This document shows, piece after piece, positions 1-11,674 of a stretch of 64,000 nucleotides of DNA; the stretch's first letter is position 1; each line of letters starts with the position of its first letter. This DNA comes from Petunia secreta. Taxonomy: Eukaryota; Streptophyta; Magnoliopsida; Solanales; Solanaceae. The notes under the pieces were generated by a model. The model was not told the origin of the DNA. It made no database searches and saw nothing but the letters and a program-made list of their open reading frames with translations. The position numbers were made by a program, and so were the translations under genes. Location of the stretch: the NCBI GenBank assembly GCA_029990175.1, contig JARKIP010000030.1, positions 16,827,501 through 16,891,500 on the forward strand, given 5' to 3'.

Positions 1-2
1 AA

Positions 3-299
3 AACTACTCTCCATTTCCACAAACCCTAGGTCAATTCACACTCCACATACTCCCTGCCGTCAAGTCACTCCACACTCCATTAACTTCCAAAACCTCTAG
101 AATCTTCTACAAGTTTTCTAGGTCAATTTTCCCTGCAGAATATCAAGACAAAGATGAAATCAACGATGGCGATGAAGAAGCGGCGGAGGAGTACGACGGT
201 GTTACGGCGGAGGTTTATGATAGCAGCGAAGACGAATTAGAAACAGAGAGTAAAATAGCGAGAAAGTTTGAACAAAAAGTTCTCCTTACCCTTGAATAA
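3..299 (+). other. Open frame fragment of unknown origin, possible exon end
   Basis: The third reading frame stays open from the window edge to a TAA at 297-299, about 98 codons with no in-frame ATG. The first half is rich in Ser, Thr, Pro and Leu. The second half turns strongly acidic (for example GDEEAAEEYDG and DSSEDELETES) and ends in a basic-hydrophobic tail. That composition is more protein-like than the rest of the region. I do not recognise the family. It could be the last exon of a gene or pseudogene that starts outside the window, or chance. A small basic ORF also starts at the ATG near 154 in another frame, but it is less convincing. Confidence 0.25.
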
Positions 300-664
300 A
301 ACGTTTGAATCTGGAAGTGCAACTTGAAATATATGAGCATTATCACTTTAAGCAATATTTGGACTAATATCACAAGTCCATGAGGAATAGTGATTCTATA
401 GGTAGGTACTACATTTATAGATCCAATTTCAAAAATCAGTAAGGAAACAGAGAGTAATGTTGTTTGAATTTGCAGTAAGGAAACAGAGTAATATTCGGAC
501 ACACATTTGTGCTGTTTGATGATGAAGTGTTTGAATTTTGGTAAACAAAATGCAGAGATTCGAGAAGCATCCGAATAAAGTTAGAGAGTTTGGTCATGAA
601 AATATTGCTGCTAATGAAATTCTATTTTCTCCTTTCTTTATTTAACTCTTAATTAATTTTAAAG

Positions 665-1192
665 TTAGAAACAGTACAAAAAGCAATCCAGAAACAGTTA
701 AATTTTTCTGATACGAACAAATGCAACACCGTAGAAACAGTTTGAACAGATACAATGCTAAAACAACCTGAAACGGTGCATAAAAAATTAGATACGGTGC
801 TGCAGAAACAGTTGAAACGGTGCAGAAACAGTTAGATACGGTACTGCAGAAATAGTTAAAACGGTGCAGAAACAGTTAGAAACAGTTAGATATGGTGCTG
901 CAGAAACAGTTGAAACGGTGCAGAAACAGTTAGATCCGGTGCTGCAGAAACAGTTAGATACGGTGCTGCAGAAACAGTTAGATACGGTGCTGCAGAAATA
1001 GTTAAAACGGTGCAGAAACAGTTAGATACAGTGCTGCAGAAACAGTGCAGAAACAGTTAGATACGGTGCTGCAGAAATAGTTAAAACGGTGCAGAAACAG
1101 TTAGAAACAGTTGGAACGGTGCAGAAACAGTTAGATACGGTGCTGCAGAAACAGTTAGATACGGTGTAGAAATAGTTGATACGGTACAGAAA
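665..1192. repeat. Minisatellite, cagaaacagttagatacggt-type units
   Basis: Units of about 18-24 bp built on CAGAAACAGTT followed by AGATACGGTGCTG or GAAACGGTG are repeated in irregular order. The run is dense from about 780 and decays to the left. Two unit types alternate (-TTAGATACGGTGCTG- and -TTGAAACGGTG-), which suggests a composite array that grew by unequal exchange. No coding frame is maintained. Confidence 0.85.
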
Positions 1193-1224
1193 TAGTGAGA
1201 TTCAACGAGATACATTGAGGATGG

Positions 1225-1345
1225 ATGAGATAAGTGAAATTGGGAAAAATGAGAGGAGTAAAAGTGAAATTGGGTGGAAATGGTGGGAGGAAAAGTGAAA
1301 TAGGGGGAAATGGGAGGAGCAAAAGTAATAGTGGGGGAAATAGAA
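1225..1345. repeat. Purine-rich short tandem repeat
   Basis: A G/A-rich run with about four imperfect units of the form GGAGGAGTAAAAGTGAAATTGGG. The + strand ORF over it (1234-1467) is low complexity at the N-terminus and is not considered a gene. The stretch 1346-1560 is AT-rich and holds nothing I can assign. Confidence 0.5.
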
Positions 1346-1560
1346 GTAAGAATGTAAGGGTTTGGTATGTTATAAGAAAATATTGCTATGTTGTTGTTAT
1401 GTTTGTAATTATCTTGTGTTTTCCTCTATATAAGTTAATTTTACTAAAATGTTGCTATGTTTGGTAATTAAGCTCTAAAACTTGTACTTTTATGTAAAAA
1501 AATCCATTAAAATATGAGTAAATTTGGTGGATAAACAAAATGTAGCCTTATATTGTCGTT

Positions 1561-2158
1561 CCTAACTCATTTTCAACCCATTTTTCTTTTGATTATAAAC
1601 AACTTAATTTTTATTTACCTATTTTTTAAATAGGTGGGTTTGATATTTATTTAATATGGATGGGTTGCGCGAGTCAATCAAATCTGAAATTACCACCACT
1701 AATTGACATTATATAAATTTGGAGTAAAAAGTGTGTACATTGCTAGGTTTTTCACTTTTTTGATAACAAAGAGGAGTAACATATCTGGTCATAATGGTCG
1801 CCGGAGAAGAACTACGGGGGTAACAAAGGCAAACCAGCTACCTCGATGTCATAGTTTTATAAATAACCCCATTAGATTCCATAAAATTTCACAAAGTGGC
1901 ACACGTTCGCTTGTTCTTCATTAAGGTCCGGTAAAATAAGTATTTAACTTTTAGCTCTTTATGGTGACTTGTCTCGTGGCCCATAAGGACGATACTGCGA
2001 CAAGTTAAATTGGTATACTCGTAGAGACCCAACGACACGAGCTTCTAGTGTTTGGTGCCAAAGTCGTAAAATTCACAGATGTGGTGTCGCTTCTCACGGC
2101 TGTCCCAGGTTTTAAGATAGTTTACCTAAATATAGATATTTCCTTCAAGGAAAAATAT
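1561..2158. repeat. Satellite, leftmost partial monomer
   Basis: This is the first copy of the 780-bp satellite. It starts at CCTAACTCATTTTCAACCC and runs through the landmark blocks CTCTTTATGGTGACTTGTCTC (about 1953) and GACACGAGC (about 2035). It is broken inside TTTCCATCGAGG-type sequence by the element at 2159. Its left edge marks the start of the satellite domain. Confidence 0.8.
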
Positions 2159-3377
2159 TGATGTCGGACATATTTATATGTGTTTTGATATTAATTTACT
2201 CCTAATTTCATTGTTAAATATGCCCCAACATGATAAGTTCTTGATTCTATATTAATTGACTGTTACTTGTATTTTATTAGGAGCCATTGAAGTTACTTAT
2301 TGGAGTGAGCTGACGAAAAGTTGGGAATGAATGTACTACTTGATCACAACTTGTAACGGGAATATAAGGAATTGGCGAGGTGAAGCCGTTTACAAGCCAA
2401 GCGCAACACAATAATGAAGCAACAACAAAATATGGTCCAATTGTGAGTTGATGTGGAAAAAGGGAAGGACCTACCAAAAGTAGAAAGTTAGCCAACGTTC
2501 ACAGCAACATAGTCAAAGTATATTCCAATTTTAAAATAGATTCCTACAGTAATTTGGAGAATAGTAGTTGTCCATTAATCTAGAGTGTTTTTTTCTTAAA
2601 CTTAATAGGAATAGGAGAAATGAATTAGTTAGCACTATATAAAGAGAAGCAGCAAGGACTTTTGAAGAGACGCTGGACACTTCTTGGAGTAAAAATGCAG
2701 CAGCCTTGGAGTCTTCTATTATGAGTTTTTCTTTTCTCCTCTTTCCTTTAATTTTATTTTATTAGTTCTAGAGTCTTGGGATTCTCCATGAATATTGATA
2801 TTCAGATGTTAATTTGATTCTATTAGTTTATCATATTTGGTTATTTATTAAATTCTGAGCTTAATTATTTGATTGCTCGATCACCAATTGAATACTATTT
2901 ATGAATCTTGAATTGAACTTGGGAAAGTGAATTCTTGATTGCAATAAGATTTAATAGGGCTTGTTCTTGAACCTGGGTATCAGAGAATAGATTAGCGGAT
3001 AACCTGAATAGGCGAGCAAGATATCAGAAGAGTCTTATGAGTATATGAACCTCGTTGATTAGTAACCCAGATGAATTAATAAGTCAAATTAACGGAAGAG
3101 TTCAACAAGATTGGTAGATTTTCCATAACTCTGGAACTTTATCTCCTATAAACTCGACTTCCTACTTGTTATATTTGCTAGATAATTACTTAGTTTTATT
3201 AGTTAATTTTACTTTAGAATAATTCACAATAAACAATCGCAATCTTTCTTGTTTAGATAATTAGGAATTGTTGATTTAGTTAATAGTTAATCACAAGTCT
3301 CTGTGGGAACGATACTTGATCTTATAACTTTATTACTTGTCGACCACGTATACTTGCGTGTGTGTTTGGGAGCAACA
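2159..3377 (+). repeat. 5' LTR of Athila/Tat-like element
   Basis: It begins TGATGTCGG (or TGTCGG at 2162) and ends GGGAGCAACA just upstream of the primer site. The U5 phrase CTGTGGGAACGATACTT at 3301-3317 is one I associate with LTR ends of plant Athila/Tat elements. No second copy was found in the window, so the left boundary rests on the satellite break point and the TG terminus. Confidence 0.6.
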
Positions 3378-3383
3378 AGTTTT

Positions 3384-3400
3384 TGGCGCCGTTGCCGGGG
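3384..3400 (+). other. Primer binding site, complementary to tRNA-Asp
   Basis: TGGCGCCGTTGCCGGGG is the exact reverse complement of the 3' end (with CCA) of plant tRNA-Asp(GTC). It lies six bases after the LTR end. This is the standard minus-strand primer site of the Athila/Tat group. Confidence 0.85.
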
Positions 3401-3497
3401 ACTTAAAAAATTAGTTATTTTTCTAGATTAAACTTCTACTATTTATCTATTCAATTTTTAATTTTAGTTTAGTTTAGTATTTGTTTTACTTGTTAAC

Positions 3498-4195
3498 ATG
3501 ACATCTCGTAATGAAAATTGTTCGAATGATGATTGCTCAAATTTTGATGATATCTACTGTGTGGAGGAACCCACTTATGGGAAAATTGTCCAACTCTTTC
3601 AACCCTACAGGACTGGTTATGTGAATTTTCTACGACCTTTGATTGGAACTTTTATAAATTGTGTGGTGGTCAGTGGAATGATTGTCCTAAGTATCATATT
3701 CCTTCCCCCAATAATTTTTGTGATGATTATAATGATGTTTGTTAGTTTGACAGGAGCGATAAAGTGAAGGTTGCGAACAAAACTTGGCTAACGGAGCAAG
3801 CCAAACTCTTAGAATCTTATGGAGATTTTAAGAGTGAACTTACAATTATGACGAGACAATTTATGGAAGAAAGAGTGGAGCTCGGACAAGAGATCTACCA
3901 ATTTGGCTTTTCTATTCATGAGTTGTAGGCAAATTTGCATGATGCAATTGAGGCGTCTAAGTTTAAGCAACCAAGTGTTGGCGATGGTATATTTGAGGTT
4001 AGTGAGATACAAGATGAGGTTGAAAGCCAAGTTGAGAAGCTAATTGTAGAAATTCAACAATTTGATCATAGAGTTGTCGACGATGCCGAGGTTGGAAAAC
4101 TGGCACTAGAGTCGAGTGAGGAAGTCAAAAATATAATTTTTGAAGATTCTAATATGCTTAAAATGGTTACATGGGAATCGAGCCGTCCGAGCTAG
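3498..4195 (+). pseudogene. Decayed gag-like reading frames of the Athila/Tat-like element
   Basis: An ATG at 3498, 98 bp after the primer site, opens an 89-codon frame that starts polar and acidic. Near 3655 it turns hydrophobic, but in a neighbouring frame the same bases read as polar sequence (for example QWNDCPKYHIPSPNNF). That points to a frameshift rather than a membrane segment. A further frame with coiled-coil-like Glu/Gln/Lys content continues to about 3925 and again at 3935-4195. Position and composition fit a degraded gag N-terminal region. No zinc knuckle is seen, and I do not identify a specific family. Confidence 0.45.
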
Positions 4196-6325
4196 TAGAG
4201 GAGTCAAGGGAGGAGGAACGAAGTGCCTATATTCTAAAGTTTGTGATGCCAAGGAGACAAAACGACATCTCTCATTTAAAGGCTAAGAAGTGAAAAATAC
4301 AACGATTATTTCTTGGTTTATTTGGTTTTATATCACCACCTCGGGACCATCTTCGTAAGCTTAAAGCACAGTTGGGGAAACAATTCATATGTTCAAATGG
4401 AGGCAAAAATGATAGCAGAAAAATCTGGTGAAGCAAGTTTCAACAAAATAAAAATATTTCAAGAGGGGTAAGCAGTGAACATTCGCCAAACGCGACCAAG
4501 TTCGCATTCAAGGTAAAAACTTGTAAACCATATGAAGCACCGCGTCCTCCTCAGCACGCGCAGGTAAGTGATTTTAAGCTCTGAAGTTTTCTAAGTTTCA
4601 AACACCACTTCTTTCACCATCATCTGTAAACTCCACCGCCCACTGCATTCTAAGACAACCAGGTACGCCACTCTTTCTTTCTTCATCTCATGATTTGCTC
4701 TCTGCTTCGTGATCCACCTCCTCATCCTCTTATCTGGTTGTTAACTTTTATGGTATTTCACTTGAAATTTGAATTAAGTGGTGGTGAATCTGATTATGGA
4801 GATGTGCGGAGAGGCATAGTAGTTATGTGATGGATAAATACCCAGGAGTTGGGTGGTCGAAAGGAAAGGCATAGTTATGCAACATGGCTGCCCAAAACTG
4901 CGAACACCAACTGTTCGATAAAATGTGCCAGCGAACTGTTTGCAATAGTTTGTCAAAGTCTGAGTAATCAAACTATATTATTAGCTTTGCAGGCATAAAT
5001 CTAAGTGTGGGGTGGTTTTGCTTGGTAAACTGTAAAACTGATAAGAGGGCAGAGTTGCACACAATTGAGAGAAGAAAATTTCTTTTCTAACTATCACATT
5101 ATTATTTGAACTTCCTGATGGTGCAGCGTCTTACACAATTGCTGACAATTGTGAGATGACACCATACAGTGTTGAATTGGCGCTCGAGTGAGTTGAGTAT
5201 CTGTAACTTGAAAAACCATGTTTTTTGCGAGTGTTTTTGAGTCGTGTATGCCGTATCTTTGAACAGCCTGCTAATTGTTGATTTGCATTGCGCTCTTTGA
5301 TGCAATACATACTTAGTGGCTAACTTATCGAACATGGAATAATGTAGGAGTTTTCTGTCGCTATGAACTGCTCCACCATCATTTTATATGTGCAAGGTTC
5401 TGGTTTTTGTGACTATTGCAGTATGGTAATGCTCTATGAGCCAATTCTTGGGGAGAGATTACCAAAGGATGTTGGTTAGTCATCTCTTTAGTCGATTTCC
5501 CTTGCTTATACTCCTTTAACTATATGCTCATGGTAGTTATTCCACAGTACCTGGATTACTTGTTATATCTAAGCACCAAGTGTGGGGTAAGGTCAATGGA
5601 GGGGCTTCAATGCTTATCTTGAGATGCCGTTTTAGATGCAACTGCTACATTTAATTTGCAGCCCCTGTGCAGTCTTGAATGAATTACTTGGGTGATAATT
5701 TAGATGTCCAAATGGGTCCATAGATTCTTGACAGACTATTTTTGGAGATCTTAACTATAGTACTGATGCTATAGACTATCTAAACCGAGCTGACCTTAAG
5801 TTGATGTTCAGGAATTGATTGACGTCTGCAAGCGTGCACATCTCATTCTGGATCAAGTTCTTATATCTTGTAGGAACATGCAGATCATGGAAGGAAGAAA
5901 GAAAACAAAAGCAGCTGCATACCAAAAAGGGAGCCTGGAACCAAGCAAGATAAAGGAAAAAGAAAGACACTGCCTTGTCTCTAACACGAAAGAAAAGTGA
6001 AACTTGATGAAGTGCAGAGACTCTTGCACTAATTGATGCCCCCATAGTTGCTGCACCTTCATCATTCCTCCATCAGCTATATAAGGGGAGTTTCTTACCA
6101 CCCTACTTGTTTCTTATTTATCATGTGCATTTAGGACATTGCACAGTTTTAAGGGTGGGGTGTGAGAATTTTCTATTCTATGATTACAAAATTTTTTTCT
6201 TTACTTTATCAATTGACATTATTTTTATTTGTTTCTTGCCTTCTAGGTTAGTTTATATTTATATAAAAAAAATAGAAAACAAGAAAATTAAAAAAAAATT
6301 AAAAAAAGAGTTACTGTTTAGTCAG

Positions 6326-6371
<46 letters not shown>

Positions 6372-6961
6372 TTTTTTAGTCATAATTAGATTAGATAATA
6401 ATTCCCCGTGGTTTTTCTTTGGACATCGGTTCTTTTCCATGGGATGTACTTTTGAGCCGAGTATTTTTTTTCTTTTTAGATAGTCTTTAGTTGTAGTAGT
6501 AGAAAAAGAGAAGGAAAAATTGCTTAGCTTAATTCATTATAACTAAAACCTGATGACACACTTTATGATGGAGAAAATGAACCATTAGGAGAGTAGGGAA
6601 GGGCCTGATTCTTAACTTTAACTCAAGTGCATTTTTCTAAGTCCTATGGTTTCCACTACACTTTGAGCACCTTATTTTTCCCTATGTACTTGAATAATTG
6701 TGAACATGCCCTTTGATTAGCAATGATGAAGAGAATGAACATGAGTAAAGATGAATATGAAAATTGAAAAAAAGGGAATGAATGATATGATTGAAACAAC
6801 CGTTTGAGAGCCTATGAAGGGGTATGAAGCAAGGAGGGTAAATGAAAAAAAATGGAAAACATGTGCAAAGCACAAGAAAAAAAAGAGAGAAATAAAGGAT
6901 GGGAGCAATGTTCCTATGCTCGGTTAAGGGTGATAAAAGCCTCGAGTATGAACACGTCAAA
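4196..6961. other. Non-coding remainder of the 2159-6961 element
   Basis: No convincing coding sequence. It contains two AAGTGTGGGG-type purine motifs (about 4992 and 5578) that could be polypurine-tract-like, pyrimidine-rich and AT-rich stretches, and a poly(T) run of about 40 bases near 6328-6369. The short ORFs here are low-complexity frames (poly-Phe, Ser/Phe-rich) and are discounted. Confidence 0.4.
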
Positions 6962-9334
6962 GGCACCCTAGTGAAGTTGAAGAGACCATCCAGATCCGCA
7001 AGGTTGGTGTTTTTAGTGTTGTGCTTATACAATTACTTGGAGATGATAGTTAATTGACTACCCGACCTGAATCTTACTCCTCATGCCCAATAGATGTCTC
7101 ATTTAATTCCATTGTTGATATAATTAATTGCCTAACTCATTTTAAACTCCTATTTCATTTGATTAAAAACAACATAATCTTTATTTACCTTTTTTTTAAA
7201 TGGGTGGGTTTGATATTTATTTAACATGGATGGGTGGCACAGATCAATCCAATTTGGACTGAAATTGCCACCACTAATTGACATTATATTAATTTAGAGT
7301 GAAAAGTGTATACATTGCTAGGTTTTTAACTTTTTTGGCAACAAAGAGGAGTAACATATCTGGTCATAGTGGTCGCCGGAGAAGAACTACGTGGGTAACA
7401 AAGGCAAACCAGTTACTCCGATGTCATCGTTTTGTAAATAACTCCATTAGATTCCATAAAATTTCATAAGGTGGCCCACATTCGGTTGTTCTTAATTGAG
7501 GTCCGGTAAAGTAAGTATTTAGCTTTTAGCTCTGTATGGTGACTCGTCTCATGGCCCATAAGATGATATTGCGACAAGTTAAATTGGTATACTCGTGAAA
7601 ACCCAACAACACGAAGTTCAAGTGTTTGGTGCCAATGTCGTAAACTTCACCGCTGCGGTGTCGTCTCTCATGGTTGTCCCAGGTTTTAAAATAGTTTACC
7701 CAAACATAGATCTTTCCATCAAAGGGAAATGTAAATGAGCTACACCAACAAATTTTCTCGGAAGTAGAGACCATCCGAAAATGCAAGGTTTGAGCTCTAG
7801 TGTTGTGCTTATACAATTCCTTGGAGACGATATTTAATTGACTACCAGAACTGAATCTTACTCCTCCTACCCAATAGATGTTTTATTTCATTTCATTGCT
7901 GATATAATTAATTGACTAACTCATTTTCAACCCGTTTTTCTTTTGGTTAAAAACAACTTAATCTTTATTTATCTATTTTTTAAATGGGTGGGTTTGATAT
8001 TTATTTAACAATGATGGGTTGCGCGGATCGATCAAGTTTGGACTGAAATTGCCACCACTAATTGACATTATATAAATTTGGATTGAAAGTGTATACATTG
8101 CTAGGTTTTTCACTTTTTTGGTGACAAAGAGGAGTAACATATCTGGTCATAATGGTCGCGGGAGAAGAACTATGGGGGTAACAAAGGCAAACCAGCTACC
8201 CCGATATCATAGTTGTGTAAATAACTCCATAACATTCCATAAAATTTCATAAAGTGGCCCACGCTCGCTTTTTCTTAATTAAGGTCTGATAAAAAAACTA
8301 TTTAACTTTTAGCTCTTTATGATGACTCGTTTCGTGGCCTATAAGGATAATACTGCAACAAGTTAAATTGGTATACTCGTATAGACCTAACGACACGAGC
8401 TTCCATTGTTTGGTGCCAAGGTCGTAAATTTCACCGCTGTGGTGTCGCCTCTCACGGCTGTCCTAGGTTTTAAAATAGTTTTTTTTTTTTTTTTTTTTTG
8501 CCACCAAAACATAGATCTTTCTATCGAGGGGAGATGTATATGGGCTATACCAGCAAATCTTATTGGAAGTAGAGGCCATTCCAATCCGCAAGGTTTGAGC
8601 TTTTAGTGTTGTGCTTATACAATTCCTTGGAGACGATAGTTAATTGACTACCCGACCTGATTCTTACTCCTCTTACTCAATAGATGTCTTATTTCATTCC
8701 ATTGCTGATATAATTAATTGCCTAACTCATTTTTAACACGTTTTTCTTTCGATTAAAAAAAACTTAATCTTTATTTACCTATTTTTTAAATGGAAGGGTT
8801 TGATATTTAATTAACATGGATGGGTTGCACGGATCAATCAAATTTGGACTGAAATTGCCACCATTAATTGACATTATATATGTTTTTAGTGAAAAGTATA
8901 TACATTGCCAGGTTTTCCACTTTTTTGGCGACAAAGAGGAGTAACATATCTGGTCATAATGGTTGTCGGAAAAGAACTACGGGGATAACAAAGCAAACAG
9001 CTACCCCGATCTCATAGTTTTGTAAATAACTCCAATAGATTCCATAAAATTTCATAAGGTGGCCCACGTTCGCTTGTTCATTATTATGGTCTGGTAAAAT
9101 AAGTATTTAACTTTTAGATCTTTAGGGTGACTCGTCTTGTGGCCCATAAGGACGATACTGCGACAAGTTAAATTGGTATAATATTCGTGGAGACTCAACG
9201 ACACGAGCTTCTAGTGCCAAGGTCGTAAAATTCATCGCTATGGTGTCGTCTCTCACTGTTGTCCCAGGTTTTAAAATACTTTACCTAAACATAGTTCTTT
9301 CTACCAAGGAGAAATGTACATGGGCTACACCAAC
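6962..9334. repeat. Satellite block: three ~0.78-0.8 kb monomers
   Basis: The landmark TATGGTGACTCGTCTCGTGGCCCATAAGG recurs near 7538, 8321 and 9126. Variant sequence places the second and third copies in the higher-order register seen further right. 8321 matches the type at 15442 (CTTTTTCTTAATT, ACTCGTTTCGTGG). 9126 matches the type at 16238 (TTCATTATT, TTTTAGATCTTT, and loss of TTTGGTG after CTTCTAGTG). Confidence 0.9.
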
Positions 9335-10748
9335 TAACACGACCCGGAATCCGGTTAGGCGTTGCGGGCACCCGACATCCTCCCCTAGACCCGTCGGGCG
9401 AACCCTTACCATTAATTTAGGAAAATAAATATAATAGTTCATAAATAAGGACAAGACTTAAAAAAAACATACAGACATATTGACACTTCTAAGCTGTACG
9501 AAAGAAAATTACAGCTAACTACCCAACATACTAAGTTTAGGGCTATCCAGACTAGACGTCTAAGAGTACAAAATAAAATAGATACCTCTTGAAGGGAGCA
9601 AAATGCAACTGAAATAATAAACAATAAACTGGTGGCCATCTGGAATAAAGCTGGCTCACCCTAACAGCTGGAGTCGTCTCCGCTCTATTGCATCATATTG
9701 AGGGTAGGATTATTCCACCCCAGGAGCAGGAGGATTCAGCTCCATTGTATCATATTCAGGGTAGGAGGATTCCGCCCTAAGAGCAGGAGTATTGAGCAGG
9801 AGTATTCCGCTCCATTGTATCATATTGAGGGTAGGAGGATTCCGCCCTAGGAGAGTGCAGGAGTATTCCGCCCCAAGAGAGTGCAGGAGTATTCCGCCTC
9901 TGGTTTATATTATATCGGGTGCAGGAGTATTCCGCCCCAGGAGCAGGAGTATTCTGCTCCAGTTGGTTATCAGATTGGATTCCCCTCGAATGCAGGAGTA
10001 TTCCGCTTCGAGATGGGATGACGGGCACATGTGACCCTTTGCATCATATTTCATCTCATTTCATCGCACTTCATTTCATTTCATCTCAATTCATACCATT
10101 GTGTAGACTTGCTGTACATGACTACTGTTCTGCTTATATGTGCATTGTTTATTTGTTGATATGTTTCTGGCACGCATCCTTGGTTGAGTTTAGAAGTCCT
10201 TACGTGTTTCCGGTTGTTATCTGGCTCTGCCTTTTTATAATTTAAATAAAAGAAATTTGGTCTATCTGTTTCTTCTCTCTGGCTAGCTATCCTATTCTTT
10301 GAGGTAGCTAGTTTGCCCCACTTATTGAGTCCTTTTGACTCACCCTTGTTTGTTGTTTGTTTCTTGTCTATCTATTTCGTTTCGGCAGATCGCTCCAGGA
10401 TTGAGTTCGCCACGTTGTGAAGAGGCGAAGACGACTTCAGCTGTCAGTGGGTGAGCCAGCTTTTATTTCAGATGGCCACCAGTTTTATGTTTACTATTTC
10501 AGTTGCATTTTGCTCCCTTCAGGAGATATTTGTCTTCTTCTGTACTCTTAGATGTCTAGTCTGGATAGCCCTAAACCTAGTATGTTGGGTAGTCAGCTAT
10601 AATTTCTTTTGTACAGCTTAGAGGTATCAGTATGTCTGTGTTTTTATTTTAAGTCTTGTCCTTATTTGTAAATTGTTATATTTATTTTCCTGATTTAATT
10701 GGTAAGGGTTCGCCCGGCGGATCTAGGGGAGGATGTCGGGTGCCGCAT
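9335..10748. mobile_element. Inverted (fold-back) LTR fragments of the 2.15 kb LTR family
   Basis: 9335 to about 9679 is the 3' end of an LTR on the minus strand (reads TAACACGACC... with CCCGACATCCTCCCCTAGAC). At about 9680 the orientation flips and 9680-10748 is the last two thirds of the same LTR on the plus strand, ending in GGAGGATGTCGGGTGCC. Bases 9335-9679 are thus an inverted copy of about 10400-10748. The right end has lost roughly 30 bp of the LTR terminus before satellite resumes in the same monomer. The LTR family is that of the element at 54758. Confidence 0.8.
9690..10015 (+). repeat. LTR-internal GGAGGATTCCGCC minisatellite
   Basis: Units of GCAGGAGTATTCCGCCCC or GGAGGATTCCGC separated by CATCATATTGAGGGTA are repeated about ten times. 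The same array is present in the solo LTR (about 12418-12540, minus strand) and in the 5' LTR at 55860-56165, so it belongs to the LTR family and is not a later expansion. Confidence 0.85.
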
Positions 10749-11674
10749 CGAAGTCTTTTGGAAGTAGAGACCATCCAGATCTACAAGATCTGAATTTTTA
10801 GTGTTGTACGTTCACAATAACTTGGAGATGATAATTAATTGACTACCCGGCCTAAATCTTACTCCTCATGCCCAATAGATGTCTTATTTCAAAGTTGCTG
10901 ATATAATTAATTGCCTAACTCATTTTCAACCAGTTTTTCTTTTGATTAAAAACAACTTAATCTTTATTTATCTAATTTTTAAGTGGGTGGGTTTGATATT
11001 TATTTAACATTGATGGGTTGTGCGGATCAATCAAATTTGGGCTGAAATTGCCATTACTAATTTATATCATATAAATTTGGACTGAAAAGTGTATATACAT
11101 TGCTAGGTTTTTCACTTTTTTGGCGACAAAGAGGAGTAACATATCTGGCCATAATAGTCGCCGGAGAAGAGCTACGGGGGTAACAAAGCAAACCAACTAC
11201 CCCGATGTCATGATTTTGTAAATAACTCCAATAGATTCCACAAAATTTCGTAAGGTGGCCCACGTTCGCTTGTTCATTATTAAGGTCTGGTAAAATAAGT
11301 ATATAACTTTTAGATCTTTATGGTGACTCGTCTTGTGGCCCATAAAGACGATACTGTGACAAGTTAAATTGGTATACTCATGGAGACTCAACGACACGAG
11401 CTTCTAGTGTTTGATGCCAAGGTCGTAAAATTCATCGCTATGGTGTCACCTTTCACTGCTATCCTAGGTTTTAAAATAATTTACCCAGACATAGATCTTT
11501 CCATCAATGAGAAATGTAAATGGGCTACACCAACAAATTTTTTTGGAAGTAGAGACCATCCGAAAATGCAAGGTTTGAGCTGGTTTGCTTATACAGTTCC
11601 TTGGAAACGATATTTAATTGACTACTAGAACTGAATCTTACTCCTACCCAATAGATGTCTTATTTCATTTCATT
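10749..11674. repeat. Satellite block between LTR insertions
   Basis: Satellite resumes at AAGTCTTTTGGAAGTAGAG and continues the interrupted monomer. The landmark at about 11322 carries CATAAAGACGATACTG, as in the monomer at 17016. It stops at the target duplication of the solo LTR. Confidence 0.9.

Larger units (their letters stand above)
2159..6961 (+). mobile_element. Athila/Tat-like LTR element, non-autonomous or 3'-truncated
   Basis: This 4.8 kb non-satellite block interrupts a satellite monomer. On the left is an LTR-like segment ending in CA, followed by a primer site for tRNA-Asp. That arrangement is characteristic of Athila/Tat-lineage Ty3/gypsy elements. Only short, broken gag-like frames follow, and no protease, RT, RNase H or integrase motif is visible. 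I could not find a second LTR copy before satellite resumes near 6962. About 45 bp of satellite is missing across the insertion and no clean target duplication is seen. The right end is therefore probably truncated or rearranged. Orientation is taken from LTR, then primer site, then ORF. Confidence 0.65.

Noticed and set aside
700..1192. CRISPR-like regular repeats
   Set aside because: Units are directly adjacent, degenerate and without unique spacers, in what is clearly plant nuclear DNA. It is a minisatellite.
3498..3767. Apparent small membrane protein with two hydrophobic helices
   Set aside because: The hydrophobic part appears only after about 3655, and a neighbouring frame reads polar gag-like sequence there. 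A frameshift explains it better.
6107..6379. 90-codon ORF ending in a poly-Phe run
   Set aside because: It is a reading of a poly(T) tract and AT-rich sequence.
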